A stretch of 18,787 nt of DNA, taken from NCBI GenBank assembly GCA_900769845.1, contig CAAGIF010000122.1, forward strand, positions 1 to 18,787, given 5' to 3'. The notes beneath the pieces were generated by a model, which saw only the letters and a program-made list of their open reading frames with translations, had not been told where the DNA came from and made no database searches. This DNA comes from an uncultured Oscillospiraceae bacterium (GTDB lineage: Bacteria > Bacillota_A > Clostridia > Oscillospirales > Oscillospiraceae). A program made the position numbers and the translations under genes. The stretch's first letter is position 1. Every line of letters starts with the position of its first letter. Shown here piece by piece: positions 13,645-18,787 of the stretch.

Positions 13645-15162
13645 TCATTCTTCCTCATGCTCCAGGCTCCAGCCCAGATCCCGGTAGCGGGATTTCAGGG
13701 GGGAGTCATTGTCCGCCTCGGACTGATACCGCTGGACCACCTTCTGGGCCTGCTCCACGGAAAGGATTGTACCTGCGCCTGCCACACAGCCGCCGGGACA
13801 GCCCATGCCCTCCAGCAGATAGCCGTTATACTTGCCGGCCTTTGCCATGGTCATCAGCTTCCGGCATTCCCGCAGGCCTTCCGCCCGGGCGGTCTTGATC
13901 TCCAGATCCGGATGGGTCTCCCGGATCACATTGGCAACTGCCTGGGCAACGCCGCCGGCAACCGCAAAGCCACGGCCTGCGGCAGTGCCCTCATTCAGCG
14001 CCTCTGCGGATTCGATCTGGGCAAAGTCCACTTCCTTGGCTTCAAACATACCCTGCAGCTCCTCAAAGGTCAGCACAAAGTCCACATCGGAGCGGATATC
14101 CTCCCGGATGGCCTCCAGCTTCTTGGCGGCGCAGGGGCCCACAAACACGATCTTGCAGTTGGGATTTTCCTTCTTCAGCATCCGGGCAGTGAAGACCATA
14201 GGGGTCAGGGTCATGGAAATATTCTTGGACTGGGCGGGGAAAAGCTTATGCACCATGGCATGCCATGCGGGGCAGCAGGAAGTCGCCATAAATTCCTGCT
14301 CCGCGGGAACCTTCTCCAGGAAGTCCCGGGCTTCTTCCACGGTACAGATATCTGCGCCTACCGCCACTTCCACCACCCGGTCGAAGCCCAGCATTTTCAT
14401 GGCTGTGATGAATTTGCCCGGGGTGGAATGCTTGCCGAACTGGCCGATGAAGGCGGGGGCGACAATGGCGATGACCTGATCGCCCTTCAGAATGGACTGG
14501 ATGACCTGATAGATCTGACCCTTGTCCACGATGGCGCCGAAGGGGCAGCTGACCAGACACTGACCGCAGGAAACGCACTTGTCCTGATTGATCACCGCTC
14601 TGCCCTGCTCGTCGGAGCCGATGGCGTCCATGCCGCAGGCTGCCTGGCAGGGGCGCTCCATGTGAATGATGGCATTATACGGACAAGCCTTCGCGCACTT
14701 GCCGCACTTGATACACTTGGACTGGTCGATGTGGGATTTACCGTTTTCAAATTCGATGGCGCCCTTGGGGCAAACCTTTTCGCAGGAACGGGCCAGACAG
14801 TTCTGGCAGTATTTGGTGACCTTGTACTGATTGGTGGGGCAGGCATGACAGGCATAGGGAACGATATTGATCAGCGGGGGCTCATAGTACTGCTCCGCGC
14901 CGGCAGCTGCGTCCATGCCCTCGGTAACCAGATGCCGTCCGTCCACCGGACGCAGAGAAAGACCCATGGCAAGGCGCACCCGCTCGCCGGCAATGGCCCG
15001 CTCCAGAAATACAGATTCCCGGTGCAGCGGCCGGTCGCCGGGCACGATGATATAGGGCAGCTCGTTGGCTGCCTCGTAGCCCTTGCCGGAGTAGGCCATT
15101 CTGGCCACCTCTGTAAAAACCTTTTTGCGAATATCGGTAATCAAAGAAGGAATACCTCTCAT
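13645..15162 (-). CDS. Monomeric [FeFe] hydrogenase (group B-like)
   Basis: This 505-residue cytosolic enzyme carries ferredoxin-type clusters and an H-cluster domain, and would interconvert protons and H2 during fermentation or sense H2. Residues 105-131 hold six Cys in an unusual N-terminal cluster region. Two classical 4Fe-4S motifs follow (C150, C153, C156, C160 and C196, C199, C202, C206). The H-cluster motifs are L1 TSCCPAW (294-300, with the proton-relay Cys297), L2 GPCAAKKLE (342-350) and L3 EGMGCPGGC (451-459). L2 has Gly where group A enzymes have Met (MPC). It lacks the N-terminal 2Fe-2S domain of CpI-type enzymes. No hydEFG maturases or NuoEF-like partners are in the window. The ATG has AGGAGG 5 bases upstream. 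Identity firm; subgroup likely. Confidence 0.92.
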   Translation of the reverse strand: MRGIPSLITDIRKKVFTEVARMAYSGKGYEAANELPYIIVPGDRPLHRESVFLERAIAGERVRLAMGLSLRPVDGRHLVTEGMDAAAGAEQYYEPPLINIVPYACHACPTNQYKVTKYCQNCLARSCEKVCPKGAIEFENGKSHIDQSKCIKCGKCAKACPYNAIIHMERPCQAACGMDAIGSDEQGRAVINQDKCVSCGQCLVSCPFGAIVDKGQIYQVIQSILKGDQVIAIVAPAFIGQFGKHSTPGKFITAMKMLGFDRVVEVAVGADICTVEEARDFLEKVPAEQEFMATSCCPAWHAMVHKLFPAQSKNISMTLTPMVFTARMLKKENPNCKIVFVGPCAAKKLEAIREDIRSDVDFVLTFEELQGMFEAKEVDFAQIESAEALNEGTAAGRGFAVAGGVAQAVANVIRETHPDLEIKTARAEGLRECRKLMTMAKAGKYNGYLLEGMGCPGGCVAGAGTILSVEQAQKVVQRYQSEADNDSPLKSRYRDLGWSLEHEEE

Positions 15163-15194
15163 ATGTACCTCCTGGGTTCGTTTTTTGCTATCAT

Positions 15195-15223
15195 ATCATA
15201 AAACCGCCGGGGAATCCAGTTAA
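15195..15223 (-). promoter_or_regulatory. Promoter of the hydrogenase gene
   Basis: On the minus strand, -35 TTAACT (15223-15218), 17 bases, -10 TATGAT (15200-15195). It lies in the 219-base divergent region shared with the MATE gene. Confidence 0.55.
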
Positions 15224-15311
15224 AAACCATCAATTTTTGCCGCTGTCTGAATTTTCCGAATTTCGCACAAAGACGCCCGGCAGGGTTTTCGGAATTTTGA
15301 CACTATGATGC

Positions 15312-15340
15312 TTGTACATCCTTTAAAATAATGTTATGAT
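15312..15340 (+). promoter_or_regulatory. Possible promoter of the MATE gene
   Basis: -10 TATGAT (15335-15340) with a weak -35 TTGTAC (15312-15317) at 17 bases. A perfect TTGACA at 15297-15302 lies too far upstream for this -10. Confidence 0.45.
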
Positions 15341-15354
15341 GAATATGTCGATAA

Positions 15355-15368
15355 TTTAGATATCTAAA
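15355..15368 (+). promoter_or_regulatory. Perfect 14-base palindrome before the MATE gene, candidate operator
   Basis: TTTAGATATCTAAA is fully symmetric. It lies between the presumed -10 (15335) and the ATG (15382) and touches the ribosome site AAAGGAG. MarR-type repressors often bind such AT-rich palindromes before MATE pump genes. No regulator gene is adjacent in the window. Confidence 0.5.
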
Positions 15369-15381
15369 AGGAGCATGAACT

Positions 15382-16773
15382 ATGGACGCAGAGCGGCAAA
15401 ATCGGCCGGGCGAAAACAAAATGGGCGCTATGCCCATTGGAAAACTTTTGATCAATATGGCGCTGCCCATGATCCTCAGTATGCTGGTGCAGGCGCTTTA
15501 CAATGTGGTGGACAGCATTTACATTTCCCGGTTCAGTGAAAGCGCCGTTACCGCTCTGGGTCTGGCCTTTCCCATTCAGAATGTGCAGATCGGCTTTGCC
15601 GTGGGTATCGGCGTGGGCGTCAATTCCCTGCTGAGCAAATCTCTTGGCGAAGGGAACCGGGACCGGGTAAACCGCGCCGCAGGTAACGGAATTTTTCTGG
15701 CGCTGGTCGCTACCGGGATCTTTGCTGTCTTCGGTTTTCTGGGTGTCCGCCCCTACTATCAGATGCAGGGCGCATCCCCCGCAGTGGTGGAAGGCGGCAT
15801 CGCTTACAGCAGCATCTGCTGTATTTTCACCCTGGGCATTTACTTTGAAATCCTTTTTGAGCGGATGCTCCAGGCTACGGGCCGCACCTTCCACACCATG
15901 ATCACCCAGGGTGTGGGCGCCCTTACCAATATCATTTTGGATCCGGTGTTTATTTTCGGCGTGGAGAAGCTGGGCATTCCCGCCATGGGCGCAGCAGGTG
16001 CTGCCGTCGCCACGGTGCTGGGCCAGTGGGCGGCTGCCGGTCTGGCGCTGGTATTCAATCTGAAATATAACCCGGATATCCGGCTGTCCCTGAAAACCAT
16101 TCCCCCAAAAGCAGATGTGATCCGTCCGATCCTGACCGTGGGCGTGCCCTCCATGATCATGAACTCCGTCAGCTCCGTGATGAATTTCTCCATGAACCAG
16201 ATCCTGCTGGGTTTTCAGGGTGTGGGTGAAATCGCCACCGGCGTATTCTCCATTTACTACAAGCTGCAGAGCTTCTTCTTCATGCCCCTGTTCGGATTGA
16301 ACAACGCCACCATTTCCATCGTGGCCTACAATTACGGTGCCCGGAATCCCCACCGGATCACCCAGACACTGAAACTTGCCTGCGGCGCAGCCGTCAGCTT
16401 CATGGCAGCGGGTTTTCTGATGTTCTTCCTGTGCCCCGGGGTGCTGCTGAGTATTTTCGAGCTTTCCCCCACCTTTGTGGAGATGGGCAAGACTGCCCTG
16501 CGGATCATCGGCATCCACTTCCCGGTGGCCGCTGTGTGCATCGTGCTTGGCGCATCCTTCCAGGCTCTGGGCAACGGCATCTACTCCACCGTCACCTCCC
16601 TGTGCCGCCAGATGGTCGCTCTGCTGCCGGCGGCATATCTGCTGAGCCTCAGTGGAAATGTGGACCGGGTATGGTGGGCCTTCCCCATCGCGGAGGTGGT
16701 CAGCCTTGCCGCCACCCTGTTCTTCTTCCTGCGGATCTACCGGAAGAAAATCAAGCCCCTATTCCCAGGCTAA
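15382..16773 (+). CDS. MATE-family multidrug/efflux transporter
   Basis: This is a 463-residue transporter with about 12 hydrophobic helices arranged as two six-helix halves. The first half has the family features MALPMILSMLVQALYNVVDSIYISR (about residues 26-50) and GVNSLLSKSLGEGN. The second half has VGVPSMIMNSVSSVMNF and the conserved FGLNNATISIVAYNYGARN region. It matches the NorM/DinF-like MATE group, which exports cationic compounds by Na+ or H+ antiport. The substrate cannot be told. AAAGGAG lies 8 bases before the ATG. It is transcribed divergently from the hydrogenase gene. No clear terminator follows; a 17-base palindrome at 16794 lies between it and the next gene. Confidence 0.93.
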   Translation: MDAERQNRPGENKMGAMPIGKLLINMALPMILSMLVQALYNVVDSIYISRFSESAVTALGLAFPIQNVQIGFAVGIGVGVNSLLSKSLGEGNRDRVNRAAGNGIFLALVATGIFAVFGFLGVRPYYQMQGASPAVVEGGIAYSSICCIFTLGIYFEILFERMLQATGRTFHTMITQGVGALTNIILDPVFIFGVEKLGIPAMGAAGAAVATVLGQWAAAGLALVFNLKYNPDIRLSLKTIPPKADVIRPILTVGVPSMIMNSVSSVMNFSMNQILLGFQGVGEIATGVFSIYYKLQSFFFMPLFGLNNATISIVAYNYGARNPHRITQTLKLACGAAVSFMAAGFLMFFLCPGVLLSIFELSPTFVEMGKTALRIIGIHFPVAAVCIVLGASFQALGNGIYSTVTSLCRQMVALLPAAYLLSLSGNVDRVWWAFPIAEVVSLAATLFFFLRIYRKKIKPLFPG

Positions 16774-16793
16774 AAATCCCCTTGCGTCTGTTT

Positions 16794-16810
16794 TTCCGGC
16801 GTCGCCGGAA
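16794..16810. repeat. Palindrome between the MATE and YegP-like genes
   Basis: TTCCGGCG and CGCCGGAA face each other around one T. Five T residues lie on its left side rather than after it on the plus strand, so it is not a normal terminator for the MATE gene. It ends just before the AT-rich TATATAAAAT (16816-16825), a possible -10 region for the next gene. Confidence 0.4.
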
Positions 16811-16843
16811 CGGAATATATAAAATATGGAAAGGACTGTCACT

Positions 16844-17212
16844 ATGAGCAAATTTGTTATTTACAAGGTTGCCTCTGGCATCAAGTTCGTCCTGAAGGCA
16901 TCCAACGGCCAGACCATCGCAGATTCTGAGGTTTACGAATCCGTGGCTGCCTGCCGCAACGGCGTGGAAAGCGTCCGGAAAAACGCCCCCGACGCCAAGG
17001 TGGAAAACCAGACCGTTGAGGGCTGGACCGCCGTGACCAATCCCAAGTTCGAAATGTATGAGGACAAGGGTGGTCAGTTCCGTTTCCGCCTGAAGGCCCG
17101 CAACGGCGAGATCATCGCAGTTTCCGAAGGCTACACCACCAGGGCTGCCTGCGAAAACGGCATCGAAAGCGTCAAGAAGAACGCCCCCGTGGCAGAGATC
17201 GAGGAGCAGTAA
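16844..17212 (+). CDS. YegP-like protein, two DUF1508 repeats
   Basis: This 122-residue soluble protein is made of two copies of the DUF1508 (YegP) module. Repeat 1 covers about residues 3-55 (KFVIYKVASGIKFVLKASNG, then CRNGVESVRKNAPDAKVE). Repeat 2 covers about 68-120 (KFEMYEDKGGQFRFRLKARNG, then CENGIESVKKNAPVAEIE). Each repeat has the family pattern of two strands, GxxI, a strand and NGIxSVKKNA. The biochemical role of DUF1508 is unknown. The ATG at 16844 starts right at repeat 1 and has AAAGG 9 bases upstream; the in-frame ATG at 16826 overlaps this ribosome site and is rejected. A strong terminator follows. Confidence 0.9.
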   Translation: MSKFVIYKVASGIKFVLKASNGQTIADSEVYESVAACRNGVESVRKNAPDAKVENQTVEGWTAVTNPKFEMYEDKGGQFRFRLKARNGEIIAVSEGYTTRAACENGIESVKKNAPVAEIEEQ

Positions 17213-17240
17213 GTTCCTAACCATTCCCAAAACAGCAATT

Positions 17241-17278
17241 GCCGGGCTCCACGAAACTGTGGAGCCCGGCGTTTTTTT
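17241..17278 (+). terminator. Terminator of the YegP-like gene
   Basis: Arms GCCGGGCTCCAC (17241-17252) and GTGGAGCCCGGC (17259-17270) form a perfect 12-pair stem with loop GAAACT, followed by GTTTTTTTG. It lies between convergent genes and could also stop the DUF4173 transcript. Confidence 0.95.
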
Positions 17279-17281
17279 GTT

Positions 17282-18787
17282 TTACTTTTCCATCCTAAAG
17301 AAATACAGCGTGTTGGTGTCCGCATCGTAAAGAGCAATTGTGGTCATAGACCCTTTAGGGCTATGAGCACTGGCACAACTCAAATCGTCCATTTGGAGCA
17401 TGAGCTCACTGAACCAGTATCCATTTTTAATCTTGGGAGCCACCGGCACACCATCCTTCCAGAAACGGGAATCCGCGTTGGCAGAAACCATTTCCGACCG
17501 GTCGGGATAAATCAGCGGCTGCAGCAGCTTATCCAATTCGCCGGCATGGAATCGGCTGTCTTCAGCAAGGCGTTTCTCCAAGGCTGCCGCATCTTCCTTA
17601 GAAAACTGAACGCTCAGGGCATACTTTTTACTATCAGAATACTGCACATTTATCAGCACCTCCACGGAACCTGAAGGGAGCTCCACCCCCAGAGCTTTGT
17701 TGATTTCCTCCAACCGGAACTGATTGAGAATCTTTTCCGCCCGGGCGGTACTGCTGTTCCAGCCGCGAAGGTCTTCCACGCCGGTCTGCCAGTCCCGCAG
17801 CACCTCCGCGGCCTGTTTTGCGACCTTGGGATCCTCATCCTTCGTCAGTTCGTAGAGATAGGGCACCGCTCCGTCATTCAGCCAGGACAGATGATCCACA
17901 TCCACGGTTTCCAGCTTACCGGCGCGGTAGGCCGTAACATTGTACTGCGCCACTCTGGCGTCCACATCTGCCCACATCAGGCCGGCGCAGAGCATCAGCC
18001 CCAGAACCACGCACCATTTCATATAGGGCATTTTGTTCCGGAACAGCCGGATGCACACAAAAATCGCCGTAGCCGCCAGCCAGAGCATAAACACTTCCGT
18101 CAGCACCCGCAACCGGGTCAGACCGTAGGAGCCGATATAGGAGAACATCTTGCCGCTGGCGCTGACCACCAGGAACAGCGTCACCGCCCCCAAAAACAGG
18201 CACAGCAGTTTGGTGAGCAGTCCGCCCTTCTGCTCCCGGCGGCTCAAGCCCATGGACAGACCAATCACCGTCAGATTAATGGCGCCAAGCCAGGCCATCT
18301 CAAAAAAGCCCCGGCGGGCGTACTCCGCCATGGTGAATTCTTCGGGCAAAAGACCGGAAAAACCGCCCACAAAATAAGCCAGCTGACTAATCAGATAGAC
18401 CACATACACCGCCGCCACTGCAAGCAGCGCCGTGTTCACCGTGATCCGATTGATCCCTCGGAAAGGTTTTTTGCTGCGGTCAGGGACATCGCTGTGGTGC
18501 AGGGCCGCGCCGTAGGTATACAGATATACTCCAAGCACCGCTGTGGGCGGCGCAGTAACAATCAACTCAGCGATGCGAAGATCGGGAAGGCTGTCCAGCA
18601 ACCCCTCAAAAGCTGCGTCCGCCCGCATCAGCAGCGGGATCAGCACCGCCAGCAGCGGCACTGCGATAAGAATACCCAAACCCGCCGCGCCAAGGGACCG
18701 GCTCTTGTTGCTCGCGGACCGGGTGGCGGTCCCGATGCCCAGGAAAGTGTCCGGAAGCCGGGCCAGACCCAGCATCACCGCCGACCG
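17282..18787 (-). CDS. DUF4173 membrane protein, 5' end outside window
   Basis: The frame is open to the right edge, so the N-terminus is missing; the GTG at 18778 is internal to an open frame and is not taken as the start. The visible 502 codons encode several hydrophobic helices, then a soluble C-terminal part of about 220 residues. The membrane part includes the DUF4173 signature region (MAEYARRGFFEMAWLGAINL), which contains conserved charged residues between helices. The C-terminal part has an Asn/Asp/Lys-rich region with a HEAT-like LNDGAVPYLYELTKDEDPKVAKQAAEVL stretch. The function of DUF4173 proteins is unknown. It is convergent with the YegP-like gene and ends 11 bases past the shared terminator stem. 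Confidence 0.85.
   Translation of the reverse strand, partial: RSAVMLGLARLPDTFLGIGTATRSASNKSRSLGAAGLGILIAVPLLAVLIPLLMRADAAFEGLLDSLPDLRIAELIVTAPPTAVLGVYLYTYGAALHHSDVPDRSKKPFRGINRITVNTALLAVAAVYVVYLISQLAYFVGGFSGLLPEEFTMAEYARRGFFEMAWLGAINLTVIGLSMGLSRREQKGGLLTKLLCLFLGAVTLFLVVSASGKMFSYIGSYGLTRLRVLTEVFMLWLAATAIFVCIRLFRNKMPYMKWCVVLGLMLCAGLMWADVDARVAQYNVTAYRAGKLETVDVDHLSWLNDGAVPYLYELTKDEDPKVAKQAAEVLRDWQTGVEDLRGWNSSTARAEKILNQFRLEEINKALGVELPSGSVEVLINVQYSDSKKYALSVQFSKEDAAALEKRLAEDSRFHAGELDKLLQPLIYPDRSEMVSANADSRFWKDGVPVAPKIKNGYWFSELMLQMDDLSCASAHSPKGSMTTIALYDADTNTLYFFRMEK

Noticed and set aside
13657..15201. 514-codon plus-strand open frame opposite the hydrogenase
   Set aside because: It is the GC-driven mirror of the hydrogenase gene, with no ribosome site or recognisable motif.
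15297..15302. Perfect TTGACA as -35 of the MATE promoter
   Set aside because: No acceptable -10 lies at 16-18 bases; TAAAAT is at 21 bases and TATGAT is farther.
1..18787. CRISPR array to go with the CARF nuclease, tRNA genes, transposase or integrase
   Set aside because: No regularly spaced repeats, cloverleaf sequences or recombinase motifs were noticed in reading both strands.

Overview
The window reads as chromosomal DNA of a GC-rich, anaerobic, probably spore-forming Clostridia (Oscillospiraceae-like gut Firmicute). The grounds are strong AGGAGG ribosome sites, sigma-A type promoters, a PdaA-type spore-cortex deacetylase, an NAD-type malic enzyme and an [FeFe] hydrogenase. The taxon is an inference. 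No tRNA, rRNA, insertion sequence, integrase or CRISPR array was seen. No gene-free stretch exceeds 300 bases.

Layout. 1-246: 3' end of rpsR (S18) and its terminator, overlapped convergently by pdaA. 161-2494 (minus strand): pdaA, an ADP-ribosylglycohydrolase-family protein that has lost its metal-ligand motifs, and a 77-residue DegV remnant. 2518-3935: a CDF metal exporter with Mn-type metal-site residues, behind a long structured leader. 3943-6696 (minus): malic enzyme and an APC amino-acid permease, each with its own promoter and a near-identical terminator stem. 6728-7837: a CPBP intramembrane protease. 7848-10103: a two-gene operon of a membrane-anchored alpha/beta hydrolase and a CARF plus PD-(D/E)XK nuclease of the Card1/Can2 (DUF1887) type. 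10120-12318 (minus): a membrane-tailed XRE regulator, a TIR-like protein fused to a SLATT-like membrane module, and a small four-helix membrane protein. 12361-13605 (minus): a RodA/FtsW-type SEDS glycosyltransferase. 13645-15223 (minus): a monomeric [FeFe] hydrogenase. 15312-16773: a MATE transporter. 16844-17270: a YegP-like DUF1508 protein. 17282-18787 (minus): a DUF4173 membrane protein cut by the window edge.

Most of the window is housekeeping: sporulation, wall synthesis, fermentation and transport. The accessory-looking core is 7848-12318. There a nucleotide-sensing nuclease encoded without CRISPR genes lies close to a TIR-like/membrane fusion. Both architectures are typical of nucleotide-signal antiphage or stress effectors, so this is the best candidate for an undescribed system. 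The evidence is domain architecture and context only; no function has been shown.
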